This document shows, one piece after another, positions 20,295 through 31,841 of a DNA stretch of 64,000 nt. The stretch is from Nitratireductor sp. ZSWI3 (GTDB lineage: Bacteria; Pseudomonadota; Alphaproteobacteria; Rhizobiales; Rhizobiaceae): NCBI RefSeq assembly GCF_024655565.1, contig NZ_JANKOF010000016.1:1-64000 (forward strand), read 5' to 3'. Position numbers and translations under genes: made by a program. The number at the start of each line of letters is the position of its first letter. Position 1 is the stretch's first letter. The notes under the pieces were generated by a model. The model was not told the origin of the DNA. It did not search any database and was given only the letters and a program-made list of their open reading frames with translations.

Positions 20295-20987
20295 TCAGCG
20301 CCCGAGAATCCGCTTCACTTTCGCGCAATAGGCGGACGAAACCGGGTTCATGCGCTTGGCGCCGTGGCCGGCATTGTATTTGAGGATCGTGCCGCAGGTG
20401 GTGCCGCCACCGAGCTTGTGGGCCTGGGCAAGATACTTCATGCCGTATTTGATGTTGGTTTCGGGGTGATAGAGCCCCTTGACCGAGCCACGATAGCCGA
20501 GCATGCGGGCCGTGGACGGCTTGATCTGCATCAGGCCCACCTCACCGGCCGAACCGCGTGCGTTCGCACGGTAGTTGCTCTCGATGCGCACCACCGCATG
20601 GGCGAGCGACACCGGCACCCCGTAGGCGGAGGCGTATTGGGCGATGATCGTCTGATACGAGCCGCCCTTGGCCGACTTGCTGGCGGAAGTCTTGGCCGAC
20701 TTGCGCGTGGAAGCCTTGACGGTCTTCCGGGTGCTGGTGGTGACGGAAGAGGTGGTCGTCCGGTCGATCTTGACCGTTTCCGCGGCCTGGCTGCCCCGGC
20801 CGCCGCGGATGAAGTCGCGAAGGAGGCTGCCGCCCGCTTCCTCGCCAGTCTTTCCAGCATTCTGGGAGGCCTTCTTGGCAGAGAAGACGGCGATCTGCTC
20901 AGCGTAGTTTGGAGTTTCCTCGGCGTGAGACAAAGACGTGGAGACACCGGCAACGAGCGCTGCCGCGAGTAAGTTTCTGATTTTCAT
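20295..20987 (-). CDS. Secreted SLT-family lytic transglycosylase
   Basis: A 230-aa exported peptidoglycan lyase. Residues 1-22 are a signal peptide (AALVAGVSTSLSHA). Residues 70-110 are a Ser/Thr/Lys/Arg-rich low-complexity linker. The SLT domain from about 112 has the catalytic Glu in VRIESNYRANARG, then GEVGLMQIKPSTARMLGY and the C-terminal ILKYNAGHGAKR. The domain order fits a type 1 lytic transglycosylase. It is followed by rnpB on the same strand and sits next to an AmpD-like amidase, so peptidoglycan turnover genes cluster here. Confidence 0.93.
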   Translation of the reverse strand: MKIRNLLAAALVAGVSTSLSHAEETPNYAEQIAVFSAKKASQNAGKTGEEAGGSLLRDFIRGGRGSQAAETVKIDRTTTSSVTTSTRKTVKASTRKSAKTSASKSAKGGSYQTIIAQYASAYGVPVSLAHAVVRIESNYRANARGSAGEVGLMQIKPSTARMLGYRGSVKGLYHPETNIKYGMKYLAQAHKLGGGTTCGTILKYNAGHGAKRMNPVSSAYCAKVKRILGR

Positions 20988-21172
20988 TTCGACCCGTAAA
21001 ATTATCGCCGCAGCGATGCGCGCGGCTGTTGTTTGGCATCAAAGAAGCCGGAAGCAGTACCCCTCGACCTCAACGCGGATCGGTCTTTCGCAGGCGAAGG
21101 GGAAACAAAAATGGCGTATCAATTCAAAAATTGTGAACATCCGAAACAAAGCGCTTGCGTGACGGACAAATG

Positions 21173-21952
21173 TTATCGCCTTCGCGAATCGAGCGGCAGG
21201 GCGTCGAGGAGCGCCCGCAGCGTCGAGCAAGTGGAGACGTCGGCCAACCCGTCGACGAGAAGCGGGCGAAAATGCCTCTGGAATTCCCGCACGACAGTGG
21301 CCGTCATGGCGTCGTAGGTGCCGGTTGCCGCGATGCCGTAACCGTAGCGTGCCAGCATCCTCTGCAGCGCCACCACCGCCACCCCCTCCTCGCTCGGCTC
21401 GAGAATGCGCCCGGCAACCGGCGGCATCGGCTCCACGAAGTGTCCGACGCCCGCCGCCGCCAGCGCGTCCCACGGGAATTTCTCGCCGGGATCGATCTTG
21501 CGTCCCGGCGCCACGTCCGAATGGGCAAGCACCCGCTCCGGCGCGATCCCATGGCGGCGGCATATATCCGCGGCCAGGGCGATCACCGCCTCGATCTGCA
21601 CCGCAGGATAATCCGGAAAGCCCAGAAAGTGCCCGCCATTGGCGATCTCGATCCCGATCGAGAACGAGTTGACGTCGTCCAGCCCGCCCCAGCTTCCCTT
21701 GCCTGCGTGCCAGGCGCGGTCCGCCTCGCGCACCATCTGCACGACCCGGCCATCCTCATGCACCAGATAATGGCACGAAACCTCGCTTTCGGGATTGCAC
21801 AGCCATGCCTGCGCCCCCTCGCCCGTCTCCATGCCCGTATAGTGAAGGACCAGCGCATCGGGCCGCCTGCCATCGCGCCGTTCGCCGAAATTGGGGGACG
21901 GGCAGACCGCCGCGCCGGCATGATCCGCAGCGAAGCCGCCCGCTCCGCTCAC
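21173..21952 (-). CDS. AmpD-like N-acetylmuramoyl-L-alanine amidase with C-terminal peptidoglycan-binding domain
   Basis: This 259-aa zinc amidase has an Amidase_2 domain followed by a peptidoglycan-binding domain. Zinc-ligand segments are LVLHYTG (near 36), the SCHYLVHEDG region (near 60) and AHSDVAPGRKIDPG (near 142). The C-terminal part (EEGVAVVALQRMLARYGY... VREFQRHFRP) is a PG_binding_1-type domain. No signal peptide is evident, which fits cytoplasmic recycling of anhydro-muropeptides. The start is a GTG overlapping the upstream gene's stop by 4 bp (GTGA), so the two are coupled. Confidence 0.92.
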   Translation of the reverse strand: MSGAGGFAADHAGAAVCPSPNFGERRDGRRPDALVLHYTGMETGEGAQAWLCNPESEVSCHYLVHEDGRVVQMVREADRAWHAGKGSWGGLDDVNSFSIGIEIANGGHFLGFPDYPAVQIEAVIALAADICRRHGIAPERVLAHSDVAPGRKIDPGEKFPWDALAAAGVGHFVEPMPPVAGRILEPSEEGVAVVALQRMLARYGYGIAATGTYDAMTATVVREFQRHFRPLLVDGLADVSTCSTLRALLDALPLDSRRR

Positions 21953-22659
21953 GCGCCGACCCGTGCCTTCTCGATGCGCTCGAAGGCCGCGTTGATGGCC
22001 GCGATCCGCGTGTTGGCGATCGCCAGAAACTCTTCCGGCACGCCCCGCGCGATCAGCCGGTCGGGATGGTTGTCCAGAACCAGCTTGCGGTAGCGCTTCT
22101 TGACGTCATCGAAGGTCGCGTCCCGCCCGACACCGAGCACCAGATAGGGGTCGCCGTCCCCCGTGATCGCATGCCGCGACAGGATCTGCTCGAAATGCGC
22201 CTCCTCGATGCTGAAGATCTCCGCCACACGCTGCAGGAACTCGTTCTCCCGTTCGTGGATCACCCCGTCTGCCTTGGCGATGTGGAACAGGGCGTCGAGA
22301 ATATCCTCCAGCACGAGGCAATTCGGCCCGCCATATCCGCACAGGCCCGCCATCTGGCGCGCATAGGCCTCGAAGCCCGCGACATCCTGCTGCGCCAGCC
22401 GATAGAGGCGCGAGACGTTGGCCATCTCCTCCCGCGGCACCGCGAAGATCTCGTGAAAGGCCTGCACCTCGTCGGGGGTCACCACGCCGTCCGCCTTGGC
22501 CATTTTCGCCGACAGCGCGATGATGGCGATCGAGAAGGCGACCCGGCGCCGCAATTGCGGATCGCCTTCGAACACGGTTCGAACGGCTTCCACCATGGCC
22601 GACAGGGCACTGCCGGGAGCACGGGTTATGAAATCGGTGATGCGGTCCCAGAACGTCAT
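21949..22659 (-). CDS. TerB/DnaJ-domain protein (DjlA-like)
   Basis: A 236-aa protein with an N-terminal hydrophobic stretch (about 7-25), a TerB-like helical domain (FSIAIIALSAKMAKADGVVTPDEV from about 52, repeated as ILDALFHIAKADGVIHERENEF near 135) and a C-terminal J domain. The J domain starts at YLVLGVGRDATFDDVKKRYRK-type sequence and has the essential HPD tripeptide (LDNHPDRLIARG, near 200). DjlA-like proteins are co-chaperones for DnaK. It overlaps the amidase gene by 4 bp; a functional link to cell wall recycling is only suggested. Confidence 0.88.
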   Translation of the reverse strand: MTFWDRITDFITRAPGSALSAMVEAVRTVFEGDPQLRRRVAFSIAIIALSAKMAKADGVVTPDEVQAFHEIFAVPREEMANVSRLYRLAQQDVAGFEAYARQMAGLCGYGGPNCLVLEDILDALFHIAKADGVIHERENEFLQRVAEIFSIEEAHFEQILSRHAITGDGDPYLVLGVGRDATFDDVKKRYRKLVLDNHPDRLIARGVPEEFLAIANTRIAAINAAFERIEKARVGA

Positions 22660-22670
22660 GCCGACGTTCT

Positions 22671-22715
22671 AGCGCATCGGTCCGAAAATCGGAATCGCTT
22701 TTCGGAAATGCGTGT
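22671..22715. repeat. Rhizobial-type intergenic palindrome
   Basis: TCCGAAAA (22681-22688) and TTTTCGGA (22699-22706) form an 8-bp hairpin with a 10-base loop, preceded by AGCGCATCGG. Short elements of this kind are widespread between genes of Hyphomicrobiales. Only one copy of this type is clear in the window. Confidence 0.5.
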
Positions 22716-22814
22716 CGGAATGGACGGGTGGCGTCTTGATGTGAGTCGCCGGGCGGAAGGCTTTCCTTCCGCCCGGCTCGGACCCGTTGTGGGCCGATCA
22801 GAAAATCTGGACGC

Positions 22815-23009
22815 TCACTGACTCGTGGTGCCCTGATCCGGCTGCGTGGTGTCCGGCGTCCCCTCGGGCGCTGCCGACGGGGCCTCCAGCGGCGCCGTGT
22901 CCTGCTGGCCCGGCTCGACGCTCTGCGTCGTCGTGTTGTCGCCTTCGCTGCAGGCAGCGAGCCCCAGAAGGCCCAAGCCGGAAACGAACGCAATCAAGAA
23001 CTTCTGCAT
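22815..23009 (-). CDS. Small lipoprotein, function unknown
   Basis: A 64-aa lipoprotein precursor. The N-terminal signal MQKFLIAFVSGLGLLGLAAC ends in the lipobox LAAC (Cys20). The mature part of 44 residues is unstructured and rich in Thr, Gln, Pro, Glu and Asp. A GGAGAATTTATC ribosome binding region precedes the ATG. There is no recognisable domain, and the neighbours give no functional hint. Confidence 0.75.
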   Translation of the reverse strand: MQKFLIAFVSGLGLLGLAACSEGDNTTTQSVEPGQQDTAPLEAPSAAPEGTPDTTQPDQGTTSQ

Positions 23010-23162
23010 GATAAATTCTCCATTAAATGCGCGTCTTCTGGACGCGTCGGCGCGCGCCCAGCAGCGGGATAATGCAGAGATGGAACCTGGGTTTCGTCAC
23101 GTTGGGTGACTGCCGGTTACAATCGAGGATTGCCGCAGAAGCCGCCGGCGGCCGGCTTTCGC

Positions 23163-23687
23163 TCAAAGGCTGGTCGCGCTCCTCGCAGCCTGGTCGTACT
23201 GGCCGGAGAGCGACCGCATCACGGCGGCGATGCCGGAAAGCACGTCCTCGTCCAGCTTCAGCCGCTTGGTGCTGGCGACCAGCAACGCTTCGCGCACCTC
23301 ATGATAGCGCTGGCAGGCGGCGACCCCCTCGGCCGTCGCCCTCACCGTCTTCTCCTTGCCCCGTCGGCCCGTTTTCACCAGCCCCAGGGCGGCCAGCTTC
23401 TTGATGGCGTAGGAGACGATGTGCACGTCCTCGATGTTGAACATCATGCACAGTTCGGACAGCGTCTTCTCCCGATTGCGATGCGTCGCCGCATGCAGGA
23501 TCTGCACCGCCGTGGGCTGCAGCCCCGGCACCCCGGCCGCCGCCATGCAGCGCACCATCCAGCGCTCGAATGAATGGTTCATCACCGTCATCGCGAACTC
23601 GATCTCGGAGAGCGCCGGCATCGCGCCCGCCGCCAGATGCGCAGACGATACGACAGGTCCGATCTTCCGTTCGACGTTCGACATCAT
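23163..23687 (-). CDS. MarR-family winged-helix regulator
   Basis: A 174-aa MarR-type regulator. The winged helix-turn-helix spans about residues 50-130: LQPTAVQILHAATH, then SELCMMFNIEDVHIVSYAIKKLAALGLV and the basic wing KTGRRGKEKTVRAT. The start ATG overlaps the dctM stop (TGATG), and a second ATG follows directly, so it is co-translated with the TRAP transporter. It probably controls that transporter and the divergent oxoprolinase gene, with the 17-bp palindrome at 26688 as a likely operator. The ligand is unknown. Confidence 0.88.
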   Translation of the reverse strand: MMSNVERKIGPVVSSAHLAAGAMPALSEIEFAMTVMNHSFERWMVRCMAAAGVPGLQPTAVQILHAATHRNREKTLSELCMMFNIEDVHIVSYAIKKLAALGLVKTGRRGKEKTVRATAEGVAACQRYHEVREALLVASTKRLKLDEDVLSGIAAVMRSLSGQYDQAARSATSL

Positions 23688-24991
23688 CACCTCGCGAGCA
23701 TTGTTTGCGGCAGCCAGAGCGCCAGTTGCGGGAACGCCACGATGAGCACCACCGCGACGATCATCATCAGGAAAAACGGCAGCGTCATGCCGGCCACCTT
23801 GAGGATGTTGTGGCCGGTCAGCCCCTGGATCACGAACAGGTTGAATCCCACCGGCGGCGTGATCTGGCTCATCTCCACCACCAGCACCAGATAGATGCCG
23901 AACCAGATGATGTCGAGCCCCGCGGCCTCCACCATCGGCAGGATGACGGAGGCGGTCAGCACCACGATGGAGATGCCGTCGAGGAAGCAGCCGAGCACGA
24001 CGAAGAACAGCGTCAGCGCCGCGAGCAGCGCATAGGGGGAAAGGCCGAGATCGGCGATGAATTGCGCCAGCGCCCGCGGGATTCCCGTGTAACCCATCGC
24101 CACCGTCAGGACCGAAGCCCCCGCCAGGATGAGAACGATCATGCAAGAGGTGCGCGAGGCGTTGCGCAGGGCCTCCACAAAGGTCTGCCGCGACAGCGTT
24201 CCCGTGAACCACGACAGGGCGAGCGACAGGACCACCCCCACCACCGCCGCCTCGGTCGGCGAGGCAAACCCGCCATAGATCGAGCCGATCACGCCGATGA
24301 TCAGCGCGAGGATCGGGAACAGCCGCCGCGTCTGCCAGATCCGCGACAGGATGGGAATGCCGGGGTCGGGTTCCGGCATGCGGTTGCGGTTGAGCAGAGC
24401 CCAGATGACCGTGTATCCCATGAACAGGATCGCCAGCATGACGCCCGGAATGATGCCGGCGATGAACAGGCGGGCGATCGACTGCTCCGTTGCTGCGCCG
24501 TAGACGATCAGGATGATCGAGGGCGGAATCAGCAGACCCAGCGTCCCCGAACCGGCCAGCGAGCCGATGGCCATGCGCTCGTCATAGCCGCGCTTTCTGA
24601 GCTCCGGCAGCGACATGCGGCCGATCGTGGCGGTGGTCGCCGCGGACGAGCCGGAAACCGCGGCGAAGATCGCGCAGCCCAGTATGTTGACGTGCAGGAG
24701 ACGCCCCGGCAGCCGCCGCATCCACGGGGCCAGCCCCGCGAACATGTCTTCGGCGAGCCGCGTGCGGAACAGGATCTCGCCCATCCAGATGAACATGGGC
24801 AGGGCCGCCAGGTCCCACGAATTGATGGCGCCCCAGACCGTCGTCGCCATCACCGCGCCCGGCGGCACCGAGACCATCAGGTAGATCGCCATCAGCCCCG
24901 CCACCATCAGCGCCAGGGCGACCCACAGACCGCAGGCCAACAGGACGAGCAGAACGAGGCCGAGGATCAGGGAAATCGTCGCCAGATCCAT
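23687..24991 (-). CDS. dctM: TRAP transporter large permease (DctM family)
   Basis: The 12-segment membrane subunit of a tripartite ATP-independent periplasmic transporter, which couples solute uptake to the sodium gradient. From the ATG at 24991, overlapping the dctQ stop (TGATG), it is 434 aa (MDLATISLILGLVLLV). Family segments include FIWMGEILFRTRLAEDMF, SGSSAATTATIG, GSLAGSGTLGLLIPPSI and the late LDGISIVVLTASVILP. The longer upstream open frame lies within dctQ. Confidence 0.95.
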   Translation of the reverse strand: MDLATISLILGLVLLVLLACGLWVALALMVAGLMAIYLMVSVPPGAVMATTVWGAINSWDLAALPMFIWMGEILFRTRLAEDMFAGLAPWMRRLPGRLLHVNILGCAIFAAVSGSSAATTATIGRMSLPELRKRGYDERMAIGSLAGSGTLGLLIPPSIILIVYGAATEQSIARLFIAGIIPGVMLAILFMGYTVIWALLNRNRMPEPDPGIPILSRIWQTRRLFPILALIIGVIGSIYGGFASPTEAAVVGVVLSLALSWFTGTLSRQTFVEALRNASRTSCMIVLILAGASVLTVAMGYTGIPRALAQFIADLGLSPYALLAALTLFFVVLGCFLDGISIVVLTASVILPMVEAAGLDIIWFGIYLVLVVEMSQITPPVGFNLFVIQGLTGHNILKVAGMTLPFFLMMIVAVVLIVAFPQLALWLPQTMLAR

Positions 24992-25542
24992 CACAATTCC
25001 TCCACTGCCTGCTCTTCGGAGCCGGCATAGGACGGGGCAACGCCGCGCAATGCCATCACCAAATCGTCGAGGAGCGCGATCGCGAAGGCGCCGATGCCGA
25101 TCGCCATCACGGCCTGCGGGATCCACAAGGGGATGGCGATGATGCCGTAGGAAAGCTCGTTGAAGCGGTGGCTGTCGGCAGCCAGCTTTGCCGCATAGTA
25201 GAAGAAGAAGCCGGACAGGGCCGCCGCCACCATCAGCACGCCGATCTCGGTGAAACGCCGCACCCGCTCAGGCAGGAGGCCGATCGCCAGCGTCACGCGG
25301 ATCTGCACGCCGCCGCGCAACGATCCGGCCAGCGCCAGGAACGAAGCCCCGACCAGGAGGAAGCCGGCGATCTCCGCCAGCGAGGGCACGAGAAAGCCGT
25401 AGGGCGGCATGCCGAACAGGCTGAGCGCGGCGTCGGTAACGCGCCCCATGACCTGTGCGAACACAAGCACGGCGATGGCGCAAAGAGCCGCCATGGCCAG
25501 CCACTCGGCCAGGCCGTAGAACCAGTCGAGAAACTTCCGCAT
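24991..25542 (-). CDS. dctQ: TRAP transporter small permease (DctQ family)
   Basis: The 183-aa small membrane subunit of the TRAP transporter, with four predicted membrane segments starting at about residues 13, 55, 95 and 140. DctQ sequences vary, but the arginine-flanked helices and the position between dctP and dctM make the call safe. It is coupled to dctM by TGATG. A 91-bp spacer with two stable hairpins separates it from dctP. Confidence 0.93.
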   Translation of the reverse strand: MRKFLDWFYGLAEWLAMAALCAIAVLVFAQVMGRVTDAALSLFGMPPYGFLVPSLAEIAGFLLVGASFLALAGSLRGGVQIRVTLAIGLLPERVRRFTEIGVLMVAAALSGFFFYYAAKLAADSHRFNELSYGIIAIPLWIPQAVMAIGIGAFAIALLDDLVMALRGVAPSYAGSEEQAVEEL

Positions 25543-25570
25543 CGTCTTTTCTCCGCTTCGACGATCGCTC

Positions 25571-25621
25571 CGCCCGCGGCTTCGCGGGCGTCGAAGGCCG
25601 GGCCGCCTGCGGCGCCCGGCC
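25571..25621 (-). other. Tandem stable hairpins between dctP and dctQ
   Basis: Two GC-rich inverted repeats fill the spacer: CGCCCGCG/CGCGGGCG with a 4-base loop (25571-25590) and GGCCGGGC/GCCCGGCC with an inner GCC/GGC extension (25596-25621). Neither is followed by a T-run on the minus strand, so they look more like mRNA stabilisers or attenuators than classical terminators. They would favour more binding protein than permease. Confidence 0.6.
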
Positions 25622-25633
25622 AGGTCAAAGCGG

Positions 25634-26605
25634 TCAGTTCCTGTAGGCGTCGAGGACGGCCTTGCCTTCGTCGCCCGCCTTGGCGACCCACTCGTCGGCC
25701 ATGGTCTTGCCGATCGCGGCCAGACCGTCCTTCAGCTCCTGGCTCGGCGCGGTAACGGTGATGCCGTTATCCTTCAACACCTGGGTCTGCTCCTCGGTCT
25801 CCTTGACCGAAGCTTCCCAGCCGCGCGTCTCGGCGGTGGCTGCGGCTTCCAGAACCGCCGTCTGCTGATCCTCGGGCAGCGCCTCGAACGCCGCCTTGTT
25901 GACGAACACCATGTTGCGCGGCAGCCAGGCCTGGGCATCCGAATAATGCGACAGGAAATCCCAGACCTTGGAATTGGCACCCGTCGACGGCGAGGTGACC
26001 ATCGCCTCGACGCGGCCGGTCGCAAAGGCGGTCGGCAGGTCGGGCACCTCCACCTGTGTCGGCAGCGCGCCGGCAAGCTGCGCCAGCCGTTCCGTCGCCG
26101 CATTGTAGGCGCGCATCTTCAGGCCCTTGAGATCGTCGATCGCGGCGACCTCCTTCTTCGTGTAAATTCCCTGGGGCGGCCACGGCACCGAGAAGAGCAG
26201 CTGCAGCCCCTGCTCTTCCAGCTTCGCCGCCAGCACGTCCTTCGACGCGTCATAGAGCTTGCGCGCATCGTCGTAGCTGGTGGCGAGGAACGGAATGGAA
26301 TCGGCCTCGTAGATCGGGTTCTCGTTGGAGAGGCGCGAGCCGAGGATCTCGCCGATCTGCGCCAGGCCCTGGCGCACGGCGTTCTTGATGTCGGGATGCT
26401 TGAACAGCGAACCGTTGGAATGAACGGTGATCTCGAGCCCGCCGTCGGTCGCGGTCTTCACGTCGTCGGCGAACTGGACGATGTTCTGGGTGTGGAAATT
26501 GGTGTCGCCGTAAGGAACCGGCATGTCCCACTTCGTCTGCGCGCCGGCAGCAGTGGAAAAGCCGATCCCGGCAGCAAGGATGGCGAACTTGGCAAGCTGG
26601 TGCAT
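25634..26605 (-). CDS. dctP: TRAP transporter solute-binding protein (DctP family)
   Basis: The periplasmic receptor of the TRAP system, 323 aa from the ATG at 26605, which follows a GGGAGA ribosome binding site. Residues 1-22 are a signal peptide ending AAGAQ. Family segments include TNFHTQNIVQFADDVKTAT, the VHSNGSLFKHPDIKNAVRQG region, GLKMRAYNAATERLAQLAGA near 165 and the ligand-site region VEVPDLPTAFATGRVEAMVTS near 190. In DctP proteins the Arg that binds the substrate carboxylate falls in the GLKMRAYN segment. Synteny with 5-oxoprolinase suggests pyroglutamate or a related acid as substrate (inference). Confidence 0.94.
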   Translation of the reverse strand: MHQLAKFAILAAGIGFSTAAGAQTKWDMPVPYGDTNFHTQNIVQFADDVKTATDGGLEITVHSNGSLFKHPDIKNAVRQGLAQIGEILGSRLSNENPIYEADSIPFLATSYDDARKLYDASKDVLAAKLEEQGLQLLFSVPWPPQGIYTKKEVAAIDDLKGLKMRAYNAATERLAQLAGALPTQVEVPDLPTAFATGRVEAMVTSPSTGANSKVWDFLSHYSDAQAWLPRNMVFVNKAAFEALPEDQQTAVLEAAATAETRGWEASVKETEEQTQVLKDNGITVTAPSQELKDGLAAIGKTMADEWVAKAGDEGKAVLDAYRN

Positions 26606-26687
26606 GTTGATTCTCCCATTGCGTTGCAACGACGGTGGTTTTCTCTTCACGTCGCCAGGCTGGCAGACTGGCACACTCAGATAATAT

Positions 26688-26704
26688 GTCAATAAATTAT
26701 TGAC
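26688..26704. promoter_or_regulatory. 17-bp perfect palindrome, candidate MarR operator
   Basis: GTCAATAAATTATTGAC is a perfect palindrome around a central A. It lies in the 153-bp region between the divergent dctP and oxoprolinase genes. Each arm makes a TTGAC -35-like element (TTGACA leftward, TTGACG rightward), so a bound protein could block both promoters. The MarR regulator encoded in the same cluster is the obvious candidate. Confidence 0.65.
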
Positions 26705-26758
26705 GTTTTATCCGAGACATGTTTCTCCTGAACGCAGGATAATGCGAAGGGAAGAGCG

Positions 26759-30388
<3,630 letters not shown>

Positions 30389-30493
30389 CCGCTTCGGCCC
30401 ACGTATTCTCTCCCACGCGGTCAATCGATCGACCACCGGGAGGAGGATGCGTGGTCGGTACCGGCAAACCGTCTTCAACAAGCCCGTCACACT

Positions 30494-30522
30494 CGGTCAT
30501 CGGGCGTTCACGCGCGTGTCAT
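30494..30522 (+). promoter_or_regulatory. Candidate Pho box upstream of btaA
   Basis: CGGTCAT, CGTTCAC and GTGTCAT lie end to end with 4-bp spacers (7-4-7-4-7 bp). PhoB sites are known to be CTGTCAT-like heptamers with 4-bp spacing; the outer two match 6 of 7 bases. The site is about 75-100 bp before the btaA start. btaAB are phosphate-starvation genes in Sinorhizobium, which makes the site plausible. Confidence 0.6.
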
Positions 30523-30535
30523 GGAAGCGCATTAG

Positions 30536-30588
30536 CCCCTCATGGAAAGACTGAGGGGTCACCCCCCCTCATGGGAAAGATTGAGGGG
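30536..30588 (+). promoter_or_regulatory. Two tandem hairpins over the btaA ribosome binding site
   Basis: Two near-identical 23-24-base units each form a 7-bp stem CCCCTCA/TGAGGGG with loops TGGAAAGAC (30536-30558) and TGGGAAAGAT (30565-30588). The 3' arm of the second stem supplies the GAGGGGAG ribosome binding site 6 bp before the btaA ATG. If the stem forms, it would hide the site. Arms from the two units can also pair with each other, allowing alternative folds. Confidence 0.55.
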
Positions 30589-30596
30589 AGAGACCC

Positions 30597-31841
30597 ATGA
30601 CAGATCTTTCGGCAGGCACCGGCCTTTCCACCCGCCGCCATCTCGGCAAGGCCGTCTACCAGAACCGGGCGGCCTCGCGGGCGGGCCTTTCCGAAAGGCT
30701 CTTCACCCTCCTGTTCTCGGGCCTTGTCTATCCGCAAATCTGGGAAGATCCTGCCGTGGACATGGCGGCGATGGAGCTCGACGAGAGCCACCGCATCGTC
30801 ACCATCGCGTCGGGCGGCTGCAACGTACTCGCCTATCTCACCCGCCAACCGGCCAGGATCGACGCGGTGGATCTGAACGCCGCGCACGTCGCCCTCAACC
30901 GCCTGAAACTGACCGCCTTCAGGACGCTTCCCTCGCATGCCGACCTGCTGCGCTTCTTCGGCGCCGCCGGCGACCCGGCCAACGCCGCAGCCTATGAGCG
31001 CTTCATCGCCCCCGCACTCGACGGGAAGTCGCGCAGGCACTGGGAACGGCCCGGCCTGCTCGGCCGGCGACGCATCACCGCCTTCAACCGCAATTTCTAC
31101 AAGACCGGCCTGCTCGGCCTGTTCATCGCCACCGGACACGCCGTGGCGCGCTTTTATGGCGTCAACCCGGCCGACATCATGAAGGCCCGCTCGATGCGCG
31201 AGCAGCGCGTCTTCTTCGACGACCATCTGCGGCCGCTTTTCGACCGCGGCCTGGTGCGCTGGGCAACCTCGCGCAAGGCGTCGCTGTTCGGCCTCGGCAT
31301 CCCGCCGGCGCAGTACGATTCGCTGATCACCTCCGGCAACGGCACGATGGCCGAGGTGCTGTCGAGCCGGCTCGAGAAGCTCGCCTGTCATTTCCCGCTC
31401 AGGGAGAACTACTTCGCCTGGCAGGCTTTCGCCCGCCGCTATCCCTCGCCGGATGAGGCCGCCCTGCCCGCCTATCTCGACGCCAGGCATTTCGCCACCA
31501 TCCGGGCCGCGGCCGATCGCGTGACGGTGCATCACGCCAATCTGGTCGACATGCTGCGTGCAAAGCCGGCGCAGAGCGTCGATCGCTACGTGCTGCTCGA
31601 CGCGCAGGACTGGATGAACGACGATCAGCTCAACGCGTTGTGGAGCGAGATCACCCGCACCGCCGCTCCCGGCGCCCGCGTCATCTTCCGCACGGCTGCC
31701 GCCCCGTCGCTTCTGCCGGGCCGGGTGGCCGATCGGCTTTTGAAGCAATGGCGCTACGAGAAGATCCGCTCGCGCGAGCTGAGCGCCAACGACCGCTCGG
31801 CGATCTATGGCGGTTTCCACCTCTACGTGAAAGCCGCCTGA
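30597..31841 (+). CDS. btaA: AdoMet:diacylglycerol 3-amino-3-carboxypropyltransferase BtaA
   Basis: BtaA transfers the aminocarboxypropyl group of AdoMet to diacylglycerol, the first step to the betaine lipid DGTS, which replaces phospholipids when phosphate is scarce. The 414-aa protein is a DUF3419 member. It has the AdoMet loop VTIASGGCNVLAYL near residue 68, IDAVDLNAAHVALNRLKL near 90, FNRNFYKTGLLG near 165 and VLLDAQDWMNDDQLNALW near 330. Transcription is with btaB through a TGATG overlap. A Pho-box-like site and tandem hairpins lie upstream. Confidence 0.93.
   Translation: MTDLSAGTGLSTRRHLGKAVYQNRAASRAGLSERLFTLLFSGLVYPQIWEDPAVDMAAMELDESHRIVTIASGGCNVLAYLTRQPARIDAVDLNAAHVALNRLKLTAFRTLPSHADLLRFFGAAGDPANAAAYERFIAPALDGKSRRHWERPGLLGRRRITAFNRNFYKTGLLGLFIATGHAVARFYGVNPADIMKARSMREQRVFFDDHLRPLFDRGLVRWATSRKASLFGLGIPPAQYDSLITSGNGTMAEVLSSRLEKLACHFPLRENYFAWQAFARRYPSPDEAALPAYLDARHFATIRAAADRVTVHHANLVDMLRAKPAQSVDRYVLLDAQDWMNDDQLNALWSEITRTAAPGARVIFRTAAAPSLLPGRVADRLLKQWRYEKIRSRELSANDRSAIYGGFHLYVKAA

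Noticed and set aside
30542-30997. A frame starting inside the btaA leader with repeated M/W-E-R-L-R-G, considered as a leader peptide
   Set aside because: It runs on into the btaA coding region in another frame, has no ribosome binding site, and the repeat is explained by the duplicated hairpins.
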